DNA of 32,312 nucleotides, taken from NCBI GenBank assembly GCA_019745195.1, contig JAIETL010000095.1:1-32312 (forward strand), written 5' to 3'. The stretch comes from Beijerinckiaceae bacterium (GTDB lineage: Bacteria > Pseudomonadota > Alphaproteobacteria > Rhizobiales > Beijerinckiaceae). Positions 6,566 to 14,489 of this stretch are shown piece after piece. Under the pieces are notes generated by a model. It saw only the letters and a program-made list of their open reading frames with translations. It searched no databases and had not been told where the DNA came from. The stretch's first letter is position 1. Each line of letters opens with the position of its first letter. A program made the translations under genes and the position numbers.

Positions 6566-9028
6566 ATGCCCGATCTCCTGCTCGAACTCTTCTCCGAGGA
6601 AATCCCCGCCCGCATGCAGCGCAAGGCGGCGGACGATTTGCGCAAGCTCGTCACCGATGCGCTGGTCGAGCGCGGTCTGGTCTACGAGGGCGCGAAGGCC
6701 TTCGCGACGCCGCGCAGGCTGGCGCTTCACATAGCCGGCCTGCCCGTTCGCGGCCAAGCCGTGCGCGAGGAGCGCAAAGGCCCGCGCGTCGGCGCGCCGG
6801 ACGCCGCCGTGCAGGGCTTTCTGAAGTCGGCGGGACTGACCTCGCTCGATCAGGCGACGATCGTCAGCGACCCGAAGAAGGGCGATTCCTACATCGCGAT
6901 CATCGAGAAACCCGGCGTCGAAACGGCGGCGGCCATCGCCGAGATCGTGCCGGCGGTGATCCGCGCCTTCCCCTGGCCGAAGTCGATGCGCTGGGGCAAG
7001 GCCTCGGCGGCGGGCGCGAGCCTGCGCTGGGTACGGCCACTCCATTCGATCCTCTGCACTTTTGGCGCCGAGACGGAGGAGCCCGAAATCGTGCCCTTCG
7101 AGGTCGATGGGATTATCTCGGGCAACGTCACCTATGGCCACCGCTTCCATGCGCCCGGCGCGATCACCGTGCGCCGCTTCGACGATTATGTAACGTCGCT
7201 GGACCAGGCCCGCGTTGTGCTCGACGGCGACCGGCGCAAGGAGATCATCCTCGCGGATGCCAAGACGCTCGCCTTCGCGCAGAGGCTCGAACTGGTTGAG
7301 GATGAGGGGCTGCTCGAAGAGGTGGCGGGGCTGGTCGAATGGCCGGTCGTGCTGATGGGCTCTTTCGAGGAGCGCTTCCTGGAGATCCCGGGCGAGGCGA
7401 TCCGCGCGACGATCCGGGCAAACCAGAAGTGTTTCGTGCTCCGCGATCCGGCGACGGGCGCGCTCGCCAACCGCTTCCTCCTGACCTCGAACCTCGTCGC
7501 CAGCGACGGCGGCGCGGCGATCGTCGCCGGCAATGAGCGCGTCGTGCGCGCGCGGCTCTCCGACGCGGCCTATTTCTGGCAGACTGACCGCAGCTCGCTG
7601 CCCGATCTCGACACGCTGAAGGACAGCGCCGACAAGCTCGGGCTCGACCTGACGAAGCCGCTCGACCAGCGCATGGCCAAGCTCGACAGGCTCGGCGTCG
7701 TCTTCCACGCCAAGCTCGGCAAGCAAGGGGAGCGCGTGCAGCGCATCGCGGCGCTGGCGCGGGAGTTGGCTCCCGTCGTCGGGGCCGATCCGGAACTGGC
7801 CGAACGCGCGGCGAAACTCGCCAAGGCCGACCTGCCGACCGAAATGGTCGGCGAGTTCCCCGAGCTTCAGGGCCTGATGGGGCGCAAATATGCCGAGCTG
7901 CAGGGCGAGCACCCCTCGGTCTGCGCCGCGATCGAGGAGCACTACAAGCCGCTCGGCCCCTCCGACCGCGTCCCGACCGACCCGGTCTCGGTGGCGGTCG
8001 CGCTCGCCGACAAACTCGACACGCTGGTCGGCTTCTGGGCGATCGACGAGAAGCCCACCGGGAGCAAGGACCCTTATGCGCTGCGGCGGGCGGCGCTGGG
8101 GGTTATTCGGTTGGTGGTTGAGAATGGAGCCAAGTTACGCCTTGGTACCATTCTGCGCCGGCACTCTCTGGTACTTCTGATCTTACTCAAAGGGGCAGAA
8201 TTCCGCCGCGAGGGCGCCAACGCCCTTTCACCGAAGCTGGCCGCGGTTCTGACGCCTGACGAAGCGCGAGCGCTGTCGTATCGACTTGTCGATGCTGATG
8301 ACGGCGCGACTGACAAAGCGCTGTTCACGTCTACGGACGCCATCGTTGCCGAACTCCTCTCCTTCTTCCACGACCGCCTGAAGGTCATGCTCCGCGATCA
8401 GGGCGCGCGGCATGATCTCGTCGATGCGGTGCTCGCGGGTTCAAGCGCGGGCTCCCCTTCTCCCCTTGCGGGAGAAGGTGCCCGAAGGGCGGATGAGGGG
8501 TCGCTCCACATCTCCGGAGAGGGCGCGGCCACCCCTCATCCGTCTGCTGCGCAGCCACCTTCTCCCCCGAGGGGAGAAGGGGAGCCCGCTTCCGACGACC
8601 TCCTCCTCATCACCCGACGCGTGTCAGCCCTCTCGCGCTTCCTCGACACCGAGGACGGCAAGAGCCTGCTCGCCGGCTACAAGCGCGCCGCCAACATCCT
8701 CAAGGCCGAGGAGAAGAAGGACGGCGAGGGCGCTTTCGCGGGCGCTCCGGACCTGCACCTGATCGCCGATGCCGGGCTGATCGAGGAGAAGGCGCTCGCC
8801 GTCGCGCTCAGCAACGCGACGCCTCGCGCGGAAGCCGCCGTCGCGGCAGAGGACTATGAGGGCGCGATGGCGGCGCTGGCCGAGCTTCGTCCGGCGGTGG
8901 ACGCCTTCCTCGACAAGGTCACGGTCAACGACCCCGATCCGGCCCTGCGCGCCAACCGGCTGCGCCTGCTGAATCAGCTTCGCGAGGCGACGCGCGCGGT
9001 GGCGGATTTCTCGCGCATCGCTGGCTGA
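6566..9028 (+). CDS. glyS: Glycyl-tRNA synthetase beta subunit, with in-frame repeat insertion
   Basis: The beta subunit binds tRNA-Gly and is needed for charging by GlyQ. The product starts MPDLLLELFSEEIPARMQRK, a near-universal GlyS N-terminus, which fixes the ATG at 6566; family segments continue to the DALR-like C-terminus. At 820 residues it is longer than the usual 690-760. Two stretches explain this. Residues about 628-675 are the translation of a 143-bp palindromic repeat (8447-8589), inserted between RHDLVDAVLAG and DDLLLITRRV, which are contiguous or nearly so in ordinary GlyS proteins. Residues about 519-590 are encoded by DNA with atypical codon choice (TTA, CTT, GTA codons) and fit the family poorly. 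The frame stays open throughout, so the gene is probably functional. It is separated from glyQ by the toxin-antitoxin pair. Confidence 0.95.
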   Translation: MPDLLLELFSEEIPARMQRKAADDLRKLVTDALVERGLVYEGAKAFATPRRLALHIAGLPVRGQAVREERKGPRVGAPDAAVQGFLKSAGLTSLDQATIVSDPKKGDSYIAIIEKPGVETAAAIAEIVPAVIRAFPWPKSMRWGKASAAGASLRWVRPLHSILCTFGAETEEPEIVPFEVDGIISGNVTYGHRFHAPGAITVRRFDDYVTSLDQARVVLDGDRRKEIILADAKTLAFAQRLELVEDEGLLEEVAGLVEWPVVLMGSFEERFLEIPGEAIRATIRANQKCFVLRDPATGALANRFLLTSNLVASDGGAAIVAGNERVVRARLSDAAYFWQTDRSSLPDLDTLKDSADKLGLDLTKPLDQRMAKLDRLGVVFHAKLGKQGERVQRIAALARELAPVVGADPELAERAAKLAKADLPTEMVGEFPELQGLMGRKYAELQGEHPSVCAAIEEHYKPLGPSDRVPTDPVSVAVALADKLDTLVGFWAIDEKPTGSKDPYALRRAALGVIRLVVENGAKLRLGTILRRHSLVLLILLKGAEFRREGANALSPKLAAVLTPDEARALSYRLVDADDGATDKALFTSTDAIVAELLSFFHDRLKVMLRDQGARHDLVDAVLAGSSAGSPSPLAGEGARRADEGSLHISGEGAATPHPSAAQPPSPPRGEGEPASDDLLLITRRVSALSRFLDTEDGKSLLAGYKRAANILKAEEKKDGEGAFAGAPDLHLIADAGLIEEKALAVALSNATPRAEAAVAAEDYEGAMAALAELRPAVDAFLDKVTVNDPDPALRANRLRLLNQLREATRAVADFSRIAG
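8447..8589. repeat. 143-bp palindromic repeat element inside glyS
   Basis: The outer ends are perfect inverted repeats (GCGGGCTCCCC at 8447-8457 and GGGGAGCCCGC at 8579-8589). Within the arms are sub-hairpins CTTCTCCCC...GGGAGAAG on the left and CTTCTCCCCCGAGGGGAGAAG on the right, and the inner segments GGATGAGGGGT (8491-8501) and ACCCCTCATCC (8531-8541) also pair. The overall form is that of the dispersed intergenic palindromes common in Hyphomicrobiales, here translated as part of GlyS. A piece of the same family lies at 334-356. Confidence 0.85.
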
Positions 9029-9052
9029 GTCCCTATCCGCGACAGGCACGAG

Positions 9053-9207
9053 GAACCCCTCTTCCCGGAGGGAGAGGGGCAGGGGTGAGGGGTCGGCCCT
9101 TATCCGCATAAAGCGAGACCTCACCGCAGCGTCGTAGGGCGGTGGCGCTCAACTGGTCGCACGTCCGTCACCTCACCCCTGCCCCTCTCCTTACAGGAGA
9201 GGGGTTC
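9053..9207. repeat. 155-bp palindromic intergenic repeat
   Basis: Arms GAACCCCTCTTCCCGGAGGG with GGCAGGGGTGAGG (9053-9090), and CCTCACCCCTGCCCCTCTCC with GGAGAGGGGTTC (9171-9207), are reverse complements with few mismatches. Each arm also folds on itself. It occupies most of the 341-base gap between glyS and the small membrane protein gene. The remainder of that gap (9208-9369) holds no gene that I can support and presumably contains the promoter of the next gene. Confidence 0.8.
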
Positions 9208-9369
9208 TACGGCGGCGCCTCCCGCGCCTTTGCCGGCAAAAGGCGGCGCGCTTACCCGGAACCTATTCCCACCCTGCGGCGTTTTCACCGCACAGCCAGC
9301 GTGCCGCGAATGCGTCGCGGCACCAAGGCTCCGGGGGGCCGGCTTCCGGCCGAGCAAAGGATTTATTTC

Positions 9370-9531
9370 ATGTCCATTCTGATTTCGCTTCTGATCACCG
9401 TCCTCGTCATCGGCCTGGTGCTCTATCTCGTGCGTATGCTGCCGCTGGATGCGCAGATCAAGAACGTCGTCCAGATCATCGTCATCGTCATCGGCATCAT
9501 CTCGCTGCTGCGCTATCTCGCCGTGTTCTGA
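9370..9531 (+). CDS. Small membrane protein, Thivi_2564-like
   Basis: A 53-residue, almost wholly hydrophobic protein with two membrane helices (about residues 3-22 and 32-50) separated by a short polar turn (RMLPLDAQIKNV). It resembles the Thivi_2564 family of small inner-membrane proteins, whose function is unknown. The ATG at 9370 is preceded by AAAGGA at a suitable distance. Longer in-frame starts run into the repeat region and are rejected. A hairpin at 9549-9573 may end the transcript. Confidence 0.75.
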   Translation: MSILISLLITVLVIGLVLYLVRMLPLDAQIKNVVQIIVIVIGIISLLRYLAVF

Positions 9532-9548
9532 TCGCCCTTGAGCACGCC

Positions 9549-9573
9549 GACGCGGGTCCCTTGGGCCCGCGTC
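9549..9573 (+). terminator. Hairpin between convergent genes, possible terminator
   Basis: GACGCGGG (9549-9556) pairs with CCCGCGTC (9566-9573), and the inner TCCC/GGG extends the stem. The following bases GTTCGTTC are only moderately T-rich, so termination strength is uncertain. It lies 18 bases after the small membrane protein gene and just beyond the end of the convergent gene. Confidence 0.45.
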
Positions 9574-9579
9574 GTTCGT

Positions 9580-10944
9580 TCAGGGTCGGCGCGGCGGCAG
9601 CGCGCCGTGCTTCTGGCCGGGCGGCAGGCCTCGCGCCGGTGGGCGCGGCGGCGGGTTTCCGCGTTGCAGCGCCGATGGCAGCGGGTTCTTCGGCGGCGGC
9701 CCCGGTGGGGGGCCAAAGGCCTGATGGATCACCTGTAAAATCCAGGTCGTGTTGACGTCGAGCTGGAACGGCTGGGCATTTTTCTGGTTTGGCGTGGTGT
9801 AGTTGCGCAGCAGCTTCTGCGCGAAGAAGAAGCGGCCATCGGCCGTGTTGGCGACGATGCCGCCCGTCACCGCCTGTTGCCAGAGCTGCGCCACCCGCTT
9901 CTTGTGATCGGCCTTCTCGCTGGCGTATTGCCCGGCGGCAAGTTCGTTGGCGGCATAGGCCGTCTGCTGGCCGAGCAGCAGGGACTTGGCCCAGTTGCCC
10001 CGGTTGACGAGGAATTCGTTGCCGTTGACGCAGTGCTTGCGGTTGAAGTCGTAGACCATCACGCTCTGGATGTTGACGCCCTGCATCATCAGCGCCTGCA
10101 GGAAGCTGACGAAGTTCGCCTCGTCGGGCCGGTAATGGCCGCTGTCGTTGCAGACGCCCCGAATCTCGCCGTTCTCGATCAGGATGGTGCCGGCGCAGAG
10201 CACGGCGTCGCCCGCCAGATAGGACGAATGGTAGAAATTGGCGCCATTGCCGGGACTGGCTGCGCCCTCGCCGCAATGGTGGCGGGCCATGTAGAGGTCG
10301 CGGCCCATGCTCATCGCGAAGCCGCCCCATTTCGCCAGCCCGAAGACGCGCGGGTTGGAGGCGCTCGCCGATTCGGCGGGAACGAGCCGGAGGCTGTCGA
10401 TCTGCTTCTTCTCGCCGCTGACCAGCGCGCCCTTCCTGTTGCGCGCGGTGATCTCGCCGCCCTTGCCGGCCCAGTCGAACATGTAGGCCTTCCCCTTGCG
10501 GAAGGTGAGCCTGTACTTGTCGACCTCGGCGCGCGTCAGATAGGTCGCAAGCTTGCCGACGATGTCGAGATGCTCGCCGTGATAGGACATCTTGCGCCCG
10601 AAATGCCGCTCCAGATACTCCGGCAAGGTGTTGATCGTGCAGGACAGCATCGCCGCGAGCGAATGGGCGGTGAATTTGTAGAGTTCGTGGATGACCGGCT
10701 GCCGGGCCTTGCTCATGCCGGATTTGCTGGCATAGACCTTGAGCCAGTAGTCCAGCGTGAAGAACAGGTCCGATTTCAACTGCAGGCGGGCATAGCCCGA
10801 GCCGCAGGTCTCGTAGGCACCGATCAGCTCGTCGATCCGCGTCAGGATCGTGTCGTCGCTGCGCCGCGCGAGCGCGACGCTGCTGTCCTTCTGCCATTGG
10901 GCGAGTGTCGGCGTGGCGGTGTAGGCCTTCGGGGGCTTTGCCAT
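9580..10944 (-). CDS. Unnamed protein with IQM-like core and proline-rich tail
   Basis: A 454-residue protein with no signal peptide or membrane segment. The middle of the protein recalls plant calmodulin-binding IQM proteins. A segment LATYLTRAEVDKYRLTFRKG (132-151) is followed by GGFAMSMGRDLYMARH (207-222), then YHSSYLAGDAVLCAG (238-252) and NDSGHYRPDEANFVSFL (266-282). In IQM proteins the order is a KYLGPKER-like segment, a strand with LYVG, HSSFLAGGA, then SGHY-x-PT-x-ENF. The biochemical activity of that domain is not known to me. The last 50 residues are proline-rich. I chose the ATG at 10944 because the sequence before it looks non-coding and the start MAKPPKAYTA follows a GGAG-containing stretch. 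It is divergent from the URC1 gene. Its function is unknown; a secreted effector or a housekeeping enzyme are both open. Confidence 0.75.
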   Translation of the reverse strand: MAKPPKAYTATPTLAQWQKDSSVALARRSDDTILTRIDELIGAYETCGSGYARLQLKSDLFFTLDYWLKVYASKSGMSKARQPVIHELYKFTAHSLAAMLSCTINTLPEYLERHFGRKMSYHGEHLDIVGKLATYLTRAEVDKYRLTFRKGKAYMFDWAGKGGEITARNRKGALVSGEKKQIDSLRLVPAESASASNPRVFGLAKWGGFAMSMGRDLYMARHHCGEGAASPGNGANFYHSSYLAGDAVLCAGTILIENGEIRGVCNDSGHYRPDEANFVSFLQALMMQGVNIQSVMVYDFNRKHCVNGNEFLVNRGNWAKSLLLGQQTAYAANELAAGQYASEKADHKKRVAQLWQQAVTGGIVANTADGRFFFAQKLLRNYTTPNQKNAQPFQLDVNTTWILQVIHQAFGPPPGPPPKNPLPSALQRGNPPPRPPARGLPPGQKHGALPPRRP

Positions 10945-11102
10945 GTCCTGCTTTCTCCCGCGCGGATTTTTTTGGCCGTTGCCGTAGCGTCCGACAGTAT
11001 TACGCAGAATTGTCGCCACGCAATTGTTCCCTGCGGAACAGCGCCGGCTCGGGCGATTTGACGGCGGCGCGGCGCGCGTTCACACTGCCTTCCTGAGCGA
11101 AG

Positions 11103-11133
11103 GGTCCCGGACGCGCCAGTCCGGGGCCTTTTT
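11103..11133 (+). terminator. Terminator-like hairpin in the leader of the URC operon
   Basis: GGTCCCGGAC (11103-11112) pairs with GTCCGGGGCC (11119-11128), giving 10 bp with one G-T pair, a 6-base loop GCGCCA and TTTTT at 11129-11133. This is a strong intrinsic terminator on the plus strand. There is no plus-strand gene upstream for it to serve before 9531. It ends 24 bases before the URC1 start codon, which suits an attenuator or the end of a small leader RNA. Confidence 0.65.
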
Positions 11134-11157
11134 CCATTGCAGCGACCGGACCAAGCG

Positions 11158-12420
11158 ATGAACTCGCAGAACCGCACCACGCATACACGCCTGACCTCGT
11201 ACCCAGAGCCCGGCAGCGCCGCGTCCCGCTTCCCGATCCGCTGGGGCGCCGACAGCGCCGCCGAGCGCGGCCCCATCATCGCCTCGACCACCGCGCCCGG
11301 GGACCGCAACGTCATCGGCGCGCATGGCGGCTCCTATTCGGTCTATCGCGCGCTCGCCATTTCGGCCCGCGCCATGAACCCCTCGCAGCGGCCCGACCTC
11401 CACAACACGCATCCGACGGCCGAGATCGCGCCTCAACCCTCATGGTTCGAGCCCGGAAAGATCGTCTCGCTCGATCCGTTCGGCCATCGCGTCGCGCAGG
11501 ATTTCGGCGCGCTGATCGGCGAAGGCATCGACATCCGCCCGACCATCGCCGTCACCAAGGCGCGGCTCAACCTGCCCGAGATTCTCGCCGCCATGGCGGC
11601 GCACCGCCTCGCGCCCGACGACCATATCCTGCACGCCTCCGGCGACATCAGCGTCACCAAGATCGCGGTCGATCCGGTCTGGCATCTGCCGGGCATCGCA
11701 GAGCGTTTCGGCACCTCCGAAAACGAACTGCGCCGAACCCTGTTCGAGCAGACCGGCGGCATGTATCCCGAACTGGTAACGCGGCCGGACCTGCGCGTCT
11801 TCCTGCCGCCGATCGGCTCGATCACGGCCTATGTCATCGGCGAGGTCGGCAAGCTCGCGGACCGCAAGAGCCGGATCGCCTGCCGCGTCCATGACGAGTG
11901 CAACGGCTCCGACGTCTTCGGCTCCGACATCTGCACCTGCCGGCCCTATCTCGTCCACGGCATCGAGGAGGCGGTGAAGGAAGCGCAAGGCGGCGGCGTC
12001 GGACTGATCGTCTACAACCGCAAGGAGGGCAGGGCGCTCGGCGAGGTCACGAAGTTCCTCGTCTACAACGCCCGCAAGCGCCAGGAGGGCGGCGACAGCG
12101 CCGCGACCTATTTCGAGCGCACCGAATGCGTCGCCGGCGTGCAGGACGCCCGCTTCCAGCAGTTGATGCCCGACGTGCTGCATTGGCTCGGCGTCACGAA
12201 GATCGACCGGCTGATGTCGATGTCCAACATGAAATACGACGCCATGGTCGAGAGCGGCATCGAGATCGGCGAGCGGGTCGCGATCCCGCCCGAACTGATC
12301 CCGCTGGACGCCTCCGTCGAGATGGAGGCCAAGAAGGCGGCGGGCTATTACGCGCCCGACGGCGCGCCCGGCGACAACGCGCTCAAGGCCACGATCGGCC
12401 GCGACCTCGACAAGTTTTGA
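11158..12420 (+). CDS. urc1: URC1: GTP cyclohydrolase II-like protein of uracil catabolism
   Basis: This 420-residue protein has a GTP cyclohydrolase II domain in its C-terminal half. Zinc ligands fit C-x10-C-x-C (Cys248, Cys259, Cys261, in DECNGSDVFGSDICTC), and the catalytic loop is NRKEGRALGEV (residues 288-297), where riboflavin-pathway enzymes have RQEGRGIGL. The roughly 220-residue N-terminal extension and the neighbours (DUF1688 and a uracil phosphoribosyltransferase) mark it as URC1, defined in yeasts for the URC uracil-degradation route. It is thought to act on a phosphoribosylated uracil compound; the exact step in this organism is inferred. RefSeq-style annotation as RibA would be misleading. 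The start is ATG 11158, without a clear ribosome-binding site. It is the first gene of the operon, 17 bases from URC4. Confidence 0.85.
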   Translation: MNSQNRTTHTRLTSYPEPGSAASRFPIRWGADSAAERGPIIASTTAPGDRNVIGAHGGSYSVYRALAISARAMNPSQRPDLHNTHPTAEIAPQPSWFEPGKIVSLDPFGHRVAQDFGALIGEGIDIRPTIAVTKARLNLPEILAAMAAHRLAPDDHILHASGDISVTKIAVDPVWHLPGIAERFGTSENELRRTLFEQTGGMYPELVTRPDLRVFLPPIGSITAYVIGEVGKLADRKSRIACRVHDECNGSDVFGSDICTCRPYLVHGIEEAVKEAQGGGVGLIVYNRKEGRALGEVTKFLVYNARKRQEGGDSAATYFERTECVAGVQDARFQQLMPDVLHWLGVTKIDRLMSMSNMKYDAMVESGIEIGERVAIPPELIPLDASVEMEAKKAAGYYAPDGAPGDNALKATIGRDLDKF

Positions 12421-12437
12421 GAGCGGCCACTGAGACC

Positions 12438-13655
12438 ATGCCTGATCGCGATCCCGAGACCTTCCGGCCCCTGCTCAAGCCAGCCGCCGTCCGCGCCCGC
12501 GCGCAGGAAATGCTGGCGCTCGGCCATGCCGGCAAGCTGCTGCATTTCAGCGTCGATTCCGGCAGGCTGGAGGCTTGCGCCGGCTACGTGCTCGACACGA
12601 TCCGCGCGAATTACCCGACGCTGGACATACCCTTCCACGCCCGCTGGCGGCATTTCAGCGTCGCCGGCGTCGATCGTTGGCAGGCGCTCGATGCGAAGGC
12701 GAACTTCGCCGACGCCCGGGCGCGCGGCCGGGCGGCCTACGACCTCGCCATCGTCAGCGTGTTGCTCGATGCCGGCTCCGGCCCGGACTGGCGCTATCGC
12801 GATGCCGAGACCGGCCAGCAGATCGGCCGCTCGGAGGGGCTGGCGCTGGCCTCGCTCGACATGTTCGCCGCCGGCCTCTTTTCCAGCGACAAGAGCGCAC
12901 CCTTGCGGGCCGACGCCAACGCGCTGCGCCATCTCGATGCCGATGTGCTGGCGGCGGGCTTCCAGGTGGGCCCGGACAATCCGCTGCTGGCGGTGGAGGG
13001 CCGCGCCGCGCTGCTCAACCGGCTCGGCGAGGAACTGGAGCGGCAGGGTCTGACCCGGCCGGGCGACCTGTTCGACAGGCTCGCAGCCGTGGCCGACCAT
13101 GGCTCGATCCGCGCCGCCCACATCCTCGGCGAGGTCCTGACAACCTTCGGCGGCATCTGGCCCTCGCGGCTGACGCTGGCCGGCATCGCGCTCGGCGACA
13201 CCTGGCGGCACCCGCTGATCGCGATCGGCGAACCCACGGCCGGGCTCGTGCCCTTCCACAAGCTCTCGCAATGGCTGTCCTATTCGCTGATCGAGCCGCT
13301 GCAATGGGCCGGGATCGCGGTGGTCGACATCGACGATCTCACCGGCCTGCCGGAGTATCGCAATGGCGGGCTGTTCCTCGACATGGGCGTGCTGGCGCTG
13401 AAGGACGGGGCGGAGGCTTCGCGGCCCCATGAAGCCGGCTCGACGCTGGTGGTGGAGTGGCGCGCGCTGACGGTGGCGCTGCTCGACGAGGTCGGGGCGC
13501 TGGTGCGAAAGCGGCTCGGCCGCACGCGCGAGGAGCTGCCGCTGGCCAAGGTGCTGGAGGGCGGCACCTGGGCCGCGGGCCGGCGGATCGCGGCGGAGAA
13601 GCGGGCAGGCGGCGGCCCGCCCTTGACGATCGTCAGCGACGGCACGGTATTTTGA
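12438..13655 (+). CDS. urc4: URC4/DUF1688 uracil catabolism protein
   Basis: A 405-residue DUF1688 protein, the family of yeast Urc4, needed for uracil breakdown through the URC pathway. Recognisable parts are LLKPAAVRARAQEMLALGHAGK at the start, HARWRHF near residue 72, and YRDAETGQQIGRSEGLALASLDMF (residues 118-141). Its molecular activity is not established. It begins 17 bases after URC1 on the same strand, and together with upp makes a three-gene pathway unit. A 110-bp palindromic repeat follows the stop codon. Confidence 0.88.
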   Translation: MPDRDPETFRPLLKPAAVRARAQEMLALGHAGKLLHFSVDSGRLEACAGYVLDTIRANYPTLDIPFHARWRHFSVAGVDRWQALDAKANFADARARGRAAYDLAIVSVLLDAGSGPDWRYRDAETGQQIGRSEGLALASLDMFAAGLFSSDKSAPLRADANALRHLDADVLAAGFQVGPDNPLLAVEGRAALLNRLGEELERQGLTRPGDLFDRLAAVADHGSIRAAHILGEVLTTFGGIWPSRLTLAGIALGDTWRHPLIAIGEPTAGLVPFHKLSQWLSYSLIEPLQWAGIAVVDIDDLTGLPEYRNGGLFLDMGVLALKDGAEASRPHEAGSTLVVEWRALTVALLDEVGALVRKRLGRTREELPLAKVLEGGTWAAGRRIAAEKRAGGGPPLTIVSDGTVF

Positions 13656-13685
13656 GGCGCTTGGGGATTTCGCTCTGAAACACAT

Positions 13686-13795
13686 CCGTCATCCCGGACA
13701 AGCCGCGAAGCGGCGCAGCTCCGGGATCCATCGTAAGGCACGTCGGCGCTCGATGATGGATCCCGGAGCTGCGCTTCGCTTGTCCGGGATGACGG
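13686..13795. repeat. 110-bp palindromic repeat, copy 1
   Basis: Arms CCGTCATCCCGGACAAG... and ...CTTGTCCGGGATGACGG are reverse complements over about 45 bases on each side, with the inner GGATCCATC/GATGGATCC also paired. A second copy of the same length lies at 20675-20784 and differs at only a handful of positions. It separates URC4 from upp inside the presumed operon. Confidence 0.9.
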
Positions 13796-13847
13796 CGTGG
13801 GTTGAATGAGCGTGATGAGACAACGGCGAAACGGGGATGACGCGATA

Positions 13848-14489
13848 ATGACCACGCAAGCTGACGGAGTCACCGTCGTCGATCACCCGCTCGTCCGGCA
13901 CAAGCTGACGCTGATGCGCGAGAAGGACCGCTCGACCAAGAGCTTCCGCCAGCTCCTGAACGAGATCGGCATGCTGCTCTGCTACGAGGTCACGCGCGAC
14001 CTGCCGATCGAGATGGTCGAGATCGAGACGCCGCTGACGAAGACGATGCAGCCGATCATTGCCGGCAAGAAGATGGTTTTCGCGCCGATCCTGCGCGCCG
14101 GCGTCGGCTTTCTCGACGGCATGCTGGAGCTGGTGCCCGCCGCCCGCGTCGCCCATATCGGGCTCTATCGCGACCCGCAGACGCTGCAGGCGGTGGAATA
14201 CTATTTCAAGGCCCCCTCCGATGTCGCGGACCGCATGATCGTGGTGATGGACCCGATGCTGGCCACCGCCAATTCCGCGGTCGCCGCGATCGACCGGCTG
14301 AAGGAGCGCGGCGCCAAGGACCTGCGCTTCGTCTGCCTGCTGGCCGCGCCCGAGGGCATCGCCCGCCTGCGCGGCGCGCACCCGGACGTCCGCATCTGGA
14401 CGGCGGCGATCGACGAATGCCTCAACGACCACGGCTATATCGTGCCGGGTCTGGGCGACGCCGGCGACCGGATGTTCGGCACGCGGTGA
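13848..14489 (+). CDS. upp: Uracil phosphoribosyltransferase
   Basis: Converts uracil and PRPP to UMP and diphosphate in the cytosol. The 213-residue protein shows the family's LRAGVGFLDGM segment, the PRPP-binding loop VMDPMLATANSAVAAI (about residues 126-141), and the C-terminal uracil-binding GDAGDRMFGTR. I prefer the ATG at 13848, which gives the usual length; an ATG at 13806 would add 14 residues just after the repeat. In this context it is probably the URC6 equivalent feeding UMP or its precursor into the URC route, as well as a salvage enzyme. Confidence 0.95.
   Translation: MTTQADGVTVVDHPLVRHKLTLMREKDRSTKSFRQLLNEIGMLLCYEVTRDLPIEMVEIETPLTKTMQPIIAGKKMVFAPILRAGVGFLDGMLELVPAARVAHIGLYRDPQTLQAVEYYFKAPSDVADRMIVVMDPMLATANSAVAAIDRLKERGAKDLRFVCLLAAPEGIARLRGAHPDVRIWTAAIDECLNDHGYIVPGLGDAGDRMFGTR

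Noticed and set aside
9877..11061. Long frame antisense to the IQM-like gene
   Set aside because: Composition is that of a shadow frame; the minus-strand gene has a coherent protein with recognisable motifs and GC-rich third positions.
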